64,000 nucleotides of DNA, from positions 310,001-374,000 of the forward strand of contig JAVLUZ010000613.1 of NCBI GenBank assembly GCA_036768485.1. Reading direction: 5' to 3'. Positions 25,741-37,077 of the stretch are shown one piece after another. Within the stretch, counting starts at the first letter, position 1; every line of letters starts with the position of its first letter. A program made the translations under genes and the position numbers. The notes beneath the pieces were generated by a model, which saw only the letters and a list, made by a program, of their open reading frames with translations, was not told the DNA's origin and searched no databases. The DNA comes from Mermis nigrescens. Its lineage: Eukaryota > Nematoda > Enoplea > Mermithida > Mermithidae.

Positions 25741-26044
25741 CATACATGACCTTGGGGGGGGTTCAGGTGGTTTCACACACCCCCAAAAAATTTTTAACCC
25801 CCAGAATTCGCGATATTTCCAAAGTTTTCCAACATTTACAAAAATTTCGTAGAAAGGGTACTTTTTAAGAGTGATTTTTTAAATTTTTTTCAAATGTTTT
25901 TATGTTTTTATGCACTAGAAAGATAGAGCACTGTCAGAAACGCCGAAAAAAGATGTTTTTGACGCATAAACACCATTTTTGGACCCAAAAAAGGCACTCT
26001 AAAATTTCACCCACCCCCCAGGATTCCCATTCTGTGCATGTTGG
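25741..26044 (+). mobile_element. H-family hAT MITE, perfect duplication
   Basis: Begins CATACATGACCTTGG and ends CTGTGCATGTTGG. Exact duplication atagtaag (25733-25740, 26045-26052). The body holds agttttccaacatttaca-like AT-rich sequence and paired G and C runs. Confidence 0.85.
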
Positions 26045-26052
26045 ATAGTAAG

Positions 26053-27957
26053 TGTGCTTTTTCAAAAGTTACATACACTTGCTTGTTGAAAAAAAATTGA
26101 GCCTTATCAAAAAATTTAAATGAAATAAAGATTTACTGTTTAACCGACCATGAAAGGTCGGACATTCCTTAAAACATTATGCAATAAAAATTAAGAATTA
26201 GGTCTGAGAGTGAATTTTCAGATTTAATTTACATTTTTACTTTATTTATTATTAGAACGTGAAGCAAATTTTTTAATAAATTGAAAGGTTTGAAAATGAA
26301 TTAAAATTATAACCTTGGTTGAAGAATTAACAAAACATCTACATAAATAATAACAATGAAAAAAGACTAATAAAATTAATAAATTGAAGCATGAATTTTT
26401 GAAAAATAGCACATTTCAAACCAACCATTACCATTAGACTATTATGTACGTGTACATATTCGTTCAAATTACTTTTAATGATTGTATAAACGAATACTGC
26501 ATATAATATTTTCAATCAATTACTAGCAGGAATAAATCTAGCGTCAATTAATAATAAATTATTTTTAGGTTGAATGAGTAGCTCTCCATAAATGAACTAC
26601 ATTTTAGGAAAAAATGATGAAAAACCAAATTTATGTATTTTTCTGGAAGAATCAAAATATTTGCGAAGAGTCAACCCTTTTTTTAACATAAGCTCGAGAA
26701 TAAGCTAATTTTTGATGTAAAAAAATCTACATCGAAATCTATCTTTTTATCTGAAAATTTAAAAAAACCTAATTTTAAGCTAAAGATTAAAAAAGAGGTG
26801 CGCTGAGTGATTTTAAAAAAGAAAACAGTTAGAGATAATCAACTTATCCCTGACCCATTCATTCTTCCCTCGAAGAAAAAAGCTGCTAACGTCGAGGCAT
26901 TATTTTCATAAACCGACGATGTAAGTAAAAATTTATCAATTTATATTTTACATTTTTTACATATACGCATTATATTGTTTACATTTTTTCGACGTTTGAG
27001 TTAAATTTAATTAATAATTTGTCCAAAATCAATAGACGGCTCCGGAATCGAATTTTTCGTGTTTTTTAGGATTTCGCCAGTTTTACACCATCCAGACCCC
27101 AGAATTCGGCTGCCCCATATGTAAATTCAATCCGAAAAGTTTTCTAAAAAAGCTCTCTTTGGGCTAACAAGCGCTGGTGCACTTTAAAAAAGTTTTATAC
27201 AGTTCATCTGTCGATGTGTTTCCCTTTTAAAAAGCGAAAATAATGAAATTCTACGAAAAATCGAATTCGATATCGAACGATGGGCGCTTTCGAGCCTTTA
27301 CACCAAAAATGTTTAAAATGACATATTTTACAGTTTTTTTAAATTATTCGATACTCGGAAGAATTTTGCGAGGTCAGCAACCATTCCTGTGTTTCTGATT
27401 CACTGGACCCCCCAGAATTGGGATCGTTGCAACTCATTTTTCTAAAGATAGACAAATCAATAAAGCAACTTGACAGCAAGAATTTCGATTGATTGGATAA
27501 CGTCTTAATCTACACAGCTAACTCACTTTTATTATGTGGTGAAAACATTAATAAAAGAGGCAATCAGCAAACATCGGTCCGTGCCAGCACAAACTGCAAT
27601 CACGATAGGTTACCTTAAACCGCAAAGCTATGACAATTCGTCCGATTCAGATATATAAAGCAGAAAAAAGTTTTGAGGACAACACACCTGTGTAATGTCA
27701 ATCACATCGTTACCTAGACAGCTTCGATCATTCGTGAAAATGTTCATTCTTGCTTATAAAGGCGAGAAAAAGTCAGCGAAAGCATTCAAAAAATCAATGA
27801 TCAATGCATGTACAGCTCAAGAAATATGTGAATATGCTAATAATTGTACAATGTCGTTCATTATGGGCGCTGAGTTGAATAACATTCATGTTTTTTTTGT
27901 ATTCGGTGAAGATTTTCATATATTTACAAAGGCCATTCGGGACCGTCTGTGTACAAA
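26053..27957. other. region upstream of THOC6 exons, no exon identified
   Basis: The missing THOC6 N-terminal exons should lie here or further right. A donor-like cgat/gtaagtaa on the plus strand at 26919 has no supporting protein match. An E-family fragment lies at 27885-27957. Confidence 0.5.
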
Positions 27958-28099
27958 CACAAAGGTGGGCAGCGGCCAAATTCTAGGGGTCCGATGGAAC
28001 CGAATGGCCAAAAATAGCAAGAAAAATTCAATTCTGGGGTGTCTATCGATTGAGGTGTCTGCTGGATTCTATATTCCCCAGGCCCCACGCCTACGTGTG
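27958..28099 (+). mobile_element. C-family MITE
   Basis: The body ggtccgatggaaccgaatgg and attcaattctggggtgtcta ends in cctacgtgtg. Just upstream (27885-27957) is a fragment resembling the right end of the E family (ttgtattcggtgaagatttt), so two elements abut. Confidence 0.65.
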
Positions 28100-28200
28100 C
28101 TGGTGACATTAAATAAATAGCTCAAATAACATAATGTTTGTTATAAAATGCTCATTAAAACACTAATACGCCAGACGATTCATTTAAACGCGCGATTATA

Positions 28201-28360
28201 GTCTGTTTCACACAAGTTCGGTCATAAATTTTGAAATTATTTCCGACAATAAACCGACAGATTGCGATTATAGCATCGATCTGATATATAATTATCGTAA
28301 CCCTCGGCTTATTGTCGATGGAAATTCTAAGAATTTATGCACAAGTTATGTGAAACAGAC
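28201..28360. mobile_element. palindromic MITE flanked by TA
   Basis: Ends GTCTGTTTCACACAAGTT and AAGTTATGTGAAACAGAC form long inverted arms (about 70 bp, imperfect; the inner parts include cgacaataaaccgac and cggcttattgtcg). TA on both sides suggests a Tc1/mariner-type origin. Confidence 0.75.
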
Positions 28361-29194
28361 TATAGATACTTACTCATTTTGCAAAACCTTTGCTTAGAAA
28401 AAATGAAAGCTCGCAAGTTATATTGTGATTTAGTAATTTTTCTAAAGAACTGTTCCACTATCTATGTTGGCAGGAAAGAATTTAAAAATGATATAAATGT
28501 TTGTGTTAAATATATAATATTCGGAAAAGTTGTCGGAATTATACGGTTTTGAATAAGGCTTATCAAATACTCGTAAAACTTTTTGATCGGAACACGAAAG
28601 TACAAATATTATGTAATTACTGCCCATTTATTCATTTTGCATCGTTTATCAGAGAAAAACGATGCAATTTTCCAAAATGAGAAGCTATAATAAACGTTTT
28701 TTTTAAATCTGCATTGCTCCCCGTTTAAAACTTTCTTAAATATATAGTTAGCTTTTTACATTGAAGGAGCGCTCAATTTTAAACTTTACATTAAAGTTGA
28801 CAAAATAACGTATATAATTCGTGTGAAAATATTTTGTAGAAAATTAAGGTTAGAAGCATACATCATTTTTAAACTTTTGAAAACCATTTACGCCAGTTTG
28901 TGAGGTTATTTTGGCTCAAAAAGCCCTTTGACTGACGACCCAGACCGGCCATACACTGTGCATCTATGCTGCTGCATATCGCATGGCCAGTATGGATGCG
29001 TCATGCCGGTCAGAGGGGTCAGTCAGAGTCTTTATGGCATTTAAAATTATTATTAATGCTGAAATAACGTAAAAACTACATTGACAGTTTCTGGTCGATT
29101 TCAAGCACACTTGCGATAAAGTCGTGATTTTTATCCATTTATGATCGTAATTCCTTCTCATTTTTCCCAGATACTTTTTATCTTTTTTGGGGGA

Positions 29195-29420
29195 GGATTA
29201 TACATGTACAGCATAAGAATTCGGAGCAGGGGGTCTGTGTCAACCAATTGCCAAAAAATACCTTTTTAGGACTCAACAATCATACATGAAATGCACTGTT
29301 TTTCGACGTTTCAGATGCTCGTTATTTTTGAACATAAAAACAAAAATTTTCGAAAAAATTAGAAAAATACTTCAGTAAGTTGTAATAAATATCAAAAACA
29401 TGAGTAAATGGCGCCGAGGC
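29195..29420 (+). repeat. H-related repeat fragment
   Basis: tatacatgtacagcataaga followed by attcggagcagggggtctg matches the reverse complement of 47215-47250. The far end was not identified. Confidence 0.45.
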
Positions 29421-32400
29421 CTGCTTTACTGCCTTTGTTTTCGATTTAAACGCGGAGCCCGTAAGCATGAACAACCTAAGTGGAGTAACGCTACCCACAT
29501 GCGTAGTTATACTAATGCATATAATAAAGATTCGCGAACGATTTGCACTTACTATAAGCCACCTGATCCAAGCTGCTGATCACGGATCAATTTACACGGT
29601 GAACGAAGCAAACTATTTAGGCGTTTAAAGGTCCTAACGTGATGTGAAACAAGCTACAGATAAATTTAATTTTCTCAAAACTGTAGGATGGCTTAAACCA
29701 GAGTACACAGCCAATGCTAAAAAGAACTCTGCATCGCGCCTCAGTCGAATCGAGCATTCTGACTTTTGTCTTTGGTTTTGCAAAGTGAAGTAGGATAGCG
29801 AAAAAACTAATTATATGGTACCTTTACACACATAAGCCATCTATAGGAAATCCTCAACGCATCCCTGTTCCAGATTTGATTTTTCATTATTGCGTAAGAC
29901 ATATAGGTATGCGTATTCGAAGACAGGTTAAAAGCTCGATGATGAGTTCGTAGTATAAGTTTACGCTAATCAGTTTAATCCTTACAAAGCCTCTCAACTT
30001 TCGTTCCAATTTCAATGTGCATATCAACTAACGTAAATGCGAGGCATCCAGCTCTTATTTATGCGTTAGCTAAACGTACTTGATAATAAATCACGCATTA
30101 CACATAGGTACTTAGCTATAGGTACTATTTCATCAGTTGAAAAGTAGCTTGAATAACGGACTTTTTTACGCACACGTGAAGCAAAAGAACGAGCAGTTAG
30201 GCAATAGCTGCAGTAAATCTTGAAACATTTCATTCGGAATTCTTTTTTTAGATATACTCTTGCGCGCTGCAGCATGTCACATGACAAATGAAAATTTACG
30301 ATTCTAATTACACGAATAGTGCCCGACTAAGAAGAAACTAAGTTGAGAAAAGAACAAAAAACTAAAATTTCTTTGTCGAATTTTATCAGTGTATTAACTG
30401 TAAAAGTCTATGATTTTACATTTATTTTTCAGCCGTCGAAACTCGCAAGATTAACAATGAGCGCAGTTGTCCATCTTTCTTTTTTAAAAATTCCGAGTTG
30501 AAGATTGGTAGGTACTATTTAGTGTCTTGCATCGCTCTTCATTCTGTCTCGATTTTTCCGAAAATGTCTCAAGAGGCACAAGGTTCCCCGTGATCTATCA
30601 GCAAATAGATGTCCACGCGGGGGTTTGGAGGATGTTCTTGACTCCCAGATTGGAAAATGTGAAATTTTATGGGGAAAATGAGACAAAAAGTGAAGACCGA
30701 AAATGAATGAAAATTCAAAGTCTTATTGAAAAGCGCTTGAAATTGACTAAAAACTGTACGAAAAAGTAGTTTTAACGCAATTTTAGTATACCAGTTTTTG
30801 AGGTCTTGGTCAAAAAAAAGCACAATTTTCACCCCCTGCCCCCTCATACCGGCTGCCCCTTCCAGATCGGCCATGCTGTGCACCAATGGTCGCCAGTGGC
30901 GGATACAGGATTTCCGGACGGAGCGGTACTCCATCAGCTCTTTTCAATATTAACAGAAATATACCAAAATCAGTTCATTATGCGTGAAATAGCGTTATAC
31001 AATGATTTAACTTTCTGAAAATTTCCTACAAAAAATGAGCATATACTTTTCACAATTGCATCGAAGAAAAGCCAGCGCAGAGCGCTGGAAAGTTTGAAAT
31101 CAAGATAGGAATGGCCAAAGGCAACTAAAACTGCAGAGAAAACGGTTTAAATTCCTACATCTTAACTCAAAGTCTTTGAAAGATGCACAAAATCATTGTG
31201 CTGCGTCCAAAAATTAAGTTTCTGACGCAAAAATATGTTCCAGAGCCTCTAAAAGTCAAAAAGTGTCATAAATGAGTACCATTCGACGAAAAAAATCAGA
31301 AAGTTGACGGACAATTTTCGAAGAACCGTCAGAACTGTATATCCATCCTTTATTCCGCCACCAGCTACTGGTATCTCGGAGCCGATGTCGTACCTTAAAG
31401 TCTCCGAAAAGTTTCGGGCTGAGAAAATGTATCATTGAACTACATTGACACTTGCTTCAATACAAATGGGCAAGATCAGAACTCAGACTCTTACTAAATT
31501 AATTAATCTTAATTTATTAATCCTACTTGATTTATTTCAACTACTTTTGATTAATTTTTCATTTACTAATTTTCATTTTATTAAATTAATTTTTTTATTA
31601 AAAGATTTCACATTTTTTCATTAGTTCTAATTTATTTACCCTAAGTATCCAATTGATCACAATTAATTAAACTCAATCACAATTAAATTAATAAATTATT
31701 GCTCAGATAATTAAACTCTTAATTAATTAACTAACACTCAATTGATCAGTTACTGGTAAATAGTTTACCAAAATTAATTAATCAATTACTCAATCAATTA
31801 ACCTTTAATTAATCTGTTAATTCAGTAAACAATTGACTCAGCTCTTAATTACATTAATGAATTATTAATTATACCTATAATTAATCAATTCAAATGATTC
31901 TCACTCTATCCCATCTTCTCTTCTGTAGTTGTGCGAGTTAATAAAGCCCGATCACTTTGTGGCACGTCAAAGTGTCCGGTCGGACACTTTTAGGTGCAAC
32001 ATTGGCCCCCTAATCTGCACTTGCTCCAGTCGCAGACAAAATTCTGTTGATCTGCTGTCCAAGAGCAGAGATTCAATTACTTCCACCTACTCATGAACTT
32101 AATATGCCTATGTACTTTCAAATTAGAAGCGTCGGATCATTCCAGTCGTCCAACATCAGTTTCCAATTTCGCTAAAGATTTAAAAGCAGAAACCAAGTTT
32201 CACTGAGACTATCTAGAATTTTAGATTCGGTGGAATAAGCGCTGAGTAAAAACTTATCGGCGTGAAGCGCCGAAACTTTATAAGAATTGATGGAAAAAAT
32301 ATGAGAAAACTATGCTGGCTTTTCGTTTATGCACTAGAAATCATTTCGAGTTATGAAAATTTTCACGGGACCCAAACATATTCCTAGCTAAAAAATCTGG

Positions 32401-33496
32401 CTTCCATCCAAGTTCTAGACCGCCAAGAAATTAAGAATATAAAATTTGAGGACGATAACTGATCGCGAAAAATCAGTAGAAAACAATTAATCCCTTATCT
32501 CGCTAGCTGTGTAGGGCGGCCGCCCCATCCGTCCCCGATCCACGTCAAAAAACCTACTGAAAGTCTCAGAGAACTTATTGCGGCTTGCCTGAATAAATTT
32601 CGATCAGATTTCATACAGTTATACAGAGGATCCGGACGATCACTGCTTCGGGATGACCGACCTTCGATGGGTCTATCCATATAGCTCACTTCGGAACATA
32701 ATGCAGGACGTTGTAAAGTACTTTCTACATAACCTTCCGGTTTAGATCTAAGACGCTCATGTTGTAATCAGCGCAAAAATTACGCAAGTCTTATATAATT
32801 TTAATCACGTAATATACGAGTATACTAGCTAAAAATAAAACTTTTCTAAGGCGACTAACCAAAAAGCTACTTCTACGTTGGGGTCAAATGCAGCATTGCA
32901 GCATGCATTGGAGATAAAGAATTCTGGAAAATTTCTTTTAAGGCCATTAGTTTGTATGAATTTTTTAAAAGAAAATCCAGGATAATTTATTCAAAAAACG
33001 CAGAGCTGATAGAAGGAATAATGCGACCTAACTTTGCATACGCCATGAAACTGAAATCGGTTTGAGATCATCTCTGAACTAGTAGAAAATATGTGTCAAA
33101 ATCATATCGTCCGTTCGCATATATAGATAAGAACAAGACGCATGCAAAAAGGCGCAACTGTGCAAATTGACTTCAATCCCGTCGCAAACGTACTCGACAA
33201 AAGCAAAATTCTACAAAAAGCAATAAATTCTTATTACGAACGGTAGGTAGGTACCTAACTATGTGATAATCGCGCGAAAACAAAGACAAATACAATTTTT
33301 GTAGTTTAAGCATTTACGCCGAGATTGGAATTATCGTGATAAATCATAATTATCCATATCATCATCCTTGATAGAACTAGACATTTCTGTATAAATTTTC
33401 AGAGCTCTCTCCTTTCGGATTGCAAATGACGACATCTTTCTGAATCTAAAAAGCGACTACATACAGAAGCATATAGGACACATTAGCATATAGGAC
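29421..33496. other. intergenic, mostly unassigned
   Basis: Apart from the possible G-family MITE at 30893-31366, I recognise nothing. 31490-31900 is an attaatta-rich low-complexity tract. 28920-29010 has a diverged repeat with an inverted gaccggcca/tgccggtc pair. Confidence 0.5.
30893..31366 (+). mobile_element. possible G-family MITE
   Basis: Begins cagtggcggatacaggattt and ends near ctttattccgccac, giving an imperfect inverted pair like the G-family ends. The interior holds gccagcgcagagcgctgg. No target duplication was found. Confidence 0.5.
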
Positions 33497-33703
33497 CATA
33501 CATGTAACAGAGGCCCCATCAAGTCGCCGTCCCTTTATCCACAGTACGGCCAGAAAATTTTTGGCCCCACAGATTTTTGGGAAAAAAATCGAATTATTTG
33601 GCCGTTTTTAGGTGTTTTTTGGCCGAAAATCGGAGGTCATTTACCCCCAACCCCTAAAACAATGGCCGGGGACCCCCACCCGGAATTCCGAGCCGTTACA
33701 TAT
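33497..33703 (+). mobile_element. D-family MITE
   Basis: Begins catacatgtaac, followed by the body ggaaaaaaatcgaattatttgg, and ends gagccgttacat. The right terminus is short and no duplication is found. Confidence 0.72.
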
Positions 33704-33750
33704 TTCCACTTAATTAATACAATACCTACCCGTTTCAAAAGCTATGTACA

Positions 33751-33996
33751 CATAGGTGGGCGCCACCAAAGTTCTATGGGGGGGGTTGCAAGATTTTTTC
33801 AAAGGTAAAAAAGTGGCCTTAAAAATGGTGGTATGGCGAGAAAAACACCTTTTTCAACGTTTCTCATCGAGCACTATCCATTGGCATCAAAAAATTGCGA
33901 ACAAAAACAGAAAGAAGTTCAAAAATTGAATTCTGGGGGAGGGAGTATTTTGGTTTCTGGGGGGTGCATCCACCAAACCCCCCACGGCCAGGTATG
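33751..33996 (+). mobile_element. A-family hAT MITE, perfect duplication
   Basis: Begins CATAGGTGGGC and ends GGCCAGGTATG. Exact duplication tatgtaca on both sides. Confidence 0.92.
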
Positions 33997-34910
33997 TATG
34001 TACAAGAATAAAAAATGAAAATCATCTACCAGCAAGTTAATAAAAACCGCCCTAAACAGTAAATGATTGAAAAATCAGTCGGCTAAGCCATCCTAGTAAG
34101 TTTGACGATCTTTTATTCAACGCGGCTTCCAAATCAAGTTAAATCAACAAGGTTTAAATATTCGCGCGAGATGATGGGTTCATAGAATTTACATTTTGCA
34201 TGATTTATTATACACGTCGTCTACATGTATGGGTAGGTAATTTACAGTGCGGGAATCTAGGAATCAACCCCAAATTTCTTTCTAATTTTGTTTTAAAATT
34301 TTATTTTCCAAAAACTTCAAAACGAGGCGTCAAAACACTTTTTTATATTTCTGACTGTTTTTTCTTTCTAGAACATAAAAACATTAAGAATTTCTGAAAC
34401 AAATTCAGTTAAATTCAACAAAATATAAACTAAAACGACTACTCGGCGGATGCATTTAACCGTAAGGTTGCTGAAATGCTTAAAAAGAGCTCACTTTTGA
34501 GGTGCGAGAAATCAAAATTTTCGGGGATTATAAGTCATCAATCATCACTTCATGGGGTCAACCATTCCTCTTCGCAAAAAGACACGCATTCAAGTAGGTC
34601 TGGTGGGAAATGTATTTTAGCTTTTACAAGCTAGCCCAAATCGCCCTATTGCCAAATTACCAAAACATTCATCAATTTACGTTTGGATTCAGCAATTTGA
34701 GGGAAAAATAGTGATATCTATTATTATTAGTGCGAAATCCGTCCCATTCTTCTAGGACTAACAAAGCTGAGCTGAAAAGTCTACCGCCTTTCTACATGAA
34801 TAATCACAAATTAATTAGAGTCGTTCGTGGCTACAGCGAATGCTTCTAAGATGTCGCTTTGCACTAGCTATTGAGATCGATTCTGAAAGCATTATATGCA
34901 AGCTCGTATC

Positions 34911-35313
34911 CATAAGCAGGCAGTGACCGAATTTAAGGGGGGTCCGATGGGACAAAATTACCAAAAACAGCACCAAGAATTCAATTTTAGGGGTCTATCG
35001 GTTTTTGGAGGGAAGGGTCCGCCGGATTCTCGAGTAGGGGGTCCAGACCATGTGGGCGGCACCAAAGTTCTGGAGGGGGCGCAAGATTTTTTCAAAGGTC
35101 AAAAACTGACCATCACAAATAGTGGTATGGCGAAAAAAACACAATTTTTCAACGTTTCTCATCGAGCACTATCTATTGGCAAGGAAAAATTTGCGAAAAA
35201 AACAAAAAAAAATTTCAAAAAATTGAATTCTGGGGGGGTGTTTTGATTTCTGGGGGTGCAACCCCCAAGCCTCCCACGCCCAGGTATGGTCCAGACCCCC
35301 ACGCCCATGTGTG
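34911..35313 (+). mobile_element. C-family MITE interrupted by an A-family MITE
   Basis: Outer ends cataagcaggc and gcccatgtgtg, with duplication ctcgtatc / cacgtatc (7 of 8). The interior has tccgatgggacaaaatta and attcaattttaggggtc. It is split at gtccagac by the A copy at 35049-35288. Confidence 0.8.
35049..35288 (+). mobile_element. A-family hAT MITE nested in a C-family MITE
   Basis: Begins CATGTGGGC and ends GCCCAGGTATG. Exact duplication gtccagac (35041-35048, 35289-35296). Restoring one copy of the duplication re-forms the host C element, which proves the order of insertion. Confidence 0.92.
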
Positions 35314-35476
35314 CACGTATCCAGTAGGGTAAAAAGTGGAATTCTACCGCCTATAATTTTTTCTCACAGTCTTCAGTTAAAAAACTATTGCAGCGTGAAA
35401 AGGCCCAGTTTCGGCGCTTCGCGTCATGGTTAAAAACAAAATAACTGACTTCTGAATGTTTGTGACTGGTTCATAT

Positions 35477-35598
35477 CTAAAGAAAGTGTATTTTTTGGCC
35501 TATTGGCAGTCACATAAAACAATAATAATGCTTTATTCAAACCGTAAGCATTATTATTGTTTTATGTGACTGCCAATAGGCCAAAAATACTCTTTAGA
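35477..35598. repeat. near-perfect hairpin, about 45-bp arms
   Basis: The left arm ends aataataatgctt at 35533, a 12-base loop follows, and the right arm starts aagcattattatt at 35546. The first about 44 paired bases, through ggcctattggcagtcac, are perfect; the outer 12 have small indels. Non-coding. It could be a young palindromic MITE or a hairpin RNA source. Confidence 0.85.
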
Positions 35599-36846
35599 TA
35601 AAAACAAGAATAAGCATTATCATTCATTTACAGATAAAACTTTTCGTCAAATAAATCTTTTCTTTATTGTTTATCTACAGAAACGTGTAAAATTGAGCAT
35701 AAAAGAATGAAAATACCGAAAATTTAAAAGAGATAAAAATGCCGAAAATTCCCAGCGCTTCGCGCCATATGTATATAATCACTGCATTGCTTTTATTCAA
35801 AAAGATGCAAAGCTGAGCTTAAAAGAATGCTTATCTAGAAATTTAATGACGCTCCGCACTGGACATACTTAATACCTATTTTGCTTTGCTTGCCTTCTGC
35901 AAGGTGTGAAATCAAGCTCAAAAGGATAAAAGGATTGAAAATTTAATAAAAAATAAAAAGTTATTAATTAAAATCCTGAATTGAAATTAAATTTTAATTA
36001 AAAATAAATGAATAAAATTGAAAAATAAATAAAATTAAGATTTTGATAAAATCCGAGTCAGATGCGATTCCTGTATTGCTAATCTTCAGAAAGCTACAAA
36101 ATCGAGCTTAAAGGGATACCAATGTCTGAAAATTTCAGCGCTTAGCGCTGGATTTTCCTAATACGTACGTTTGTTCATTAATTGTCCACAAAAAGGCTGC
36201 AAAATCGAGTTTAAAATTACAAAATTTTTGCTGAATCATTTAATTTACATTATTTTATCACCACCAAGTTACAAGAATAAAACAAAAGCGCTAAACACGC
36301 CGAATAATGCCGCTTTACTACGCGAAATCGCCTATGAACGCATAATATACATTTTCGAAATTTTGGCGATTCCCCCTTGAAAATAGAATCGTGGAGACGA
36401 GACTGATCATGCGTATAGTTTCCCAAAATCGAAAGTTCAGGGGGTGAAATCCCAAAATTAAGAACCACTAAATTTAGAGTCTAGCCTTTTTTGCAGGTCA
36501 AATATGAAAAATGGCTAAAACATCCTATATAGCATGTTTTAATGTGAAAAACTGCATTTTGAACTACCCTGTTTTTGTCCCATTCGGACTAGTTTCGTCG
36601 CTCTTGTGAGAGAAAAAATATAAGAATTCATCGAAAATCTTTAATTTTCAGATCATTTTAAGTTCATTCTAAGTATTTTATGGGAAAACAAAAATTCTAA
36701 TATCTTCGCTGCTTTTGTACCACAAAATCATGCAGAAAAATTTTTGATAGCTCCTTACCCCCTCACCCCCTATGGGCATGTGTGATTATACGTGTATTCA
36801 AAAAAATTTCAGCACAAGCAACAAGAGTCGATAAAAAAGAAATGAG
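35599..36846. other. spacer downstream of USP47
   Basis: The intergenic 3' side of USP47. It carries two copies of the cagcgcttcgcgcc-type module (35752, 36139), probably from eroded MITEs. No polyadenylation site could be assigned with confidence. Confidence 0.5.
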
Positions 36847-37077
36847 CTACCTAACGGAGTCCTTAATTTGCATTTCCTTGCGTTCCTCGTCGCGCACTTC
36901 TTTGCTTTTTTCAGTCGAATCCCGGTAAAACACTAAATGTCCGGCGAAATGCATGAGCAATGGTCCTTCTTTGCAAATCGATTTGCCCCTGAGTTCTTCG
37001 TCACATTTATAAAACGTCACTTCCTCCAACAATTTCAGTTTTGGATATTCGAACGGGAATGAAGACGAGTCGCTAAG
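36847..37077 (-). CDS. usp47: USP47 terminal exon
   Basis: A 231-bp exon of 77 codons including a TAG stop, with acceptor ctacgattacag. It encodes SSFPFEYPKLKLLEEVTFY, then EGPLLMHFAGHLVFYRDSTE, then a charged E/K-rich tail. The F-Y-R-D-x-T-E string is the C-terminal USP47 signature. Confidence 0.9.
   Translation of the reverse strand, partial: LSDSSSFPFEYPKLKLLEEVTFYKCDEELRGKSICKEGPLLMHFAGHLVFYRDSTEKSKEVRDEERKEMQIKDSVR

Noticed and set aside
27695..28120. A 141-codon open frame, the longest plus-strand frame not in a host gene
   Set aside because: Its right half runs through an E-family fragment and a C-family MITE, and no domain is recognisable, so it is a chance frame in repeats.
33336..33440. 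A 34-codon minus-strand frame starting MSSFAIRKERALKIYTEM
   Set aside because: It ends quickly in a stop, has no splice donor and no family match. It could be chance, so it is not annotated.
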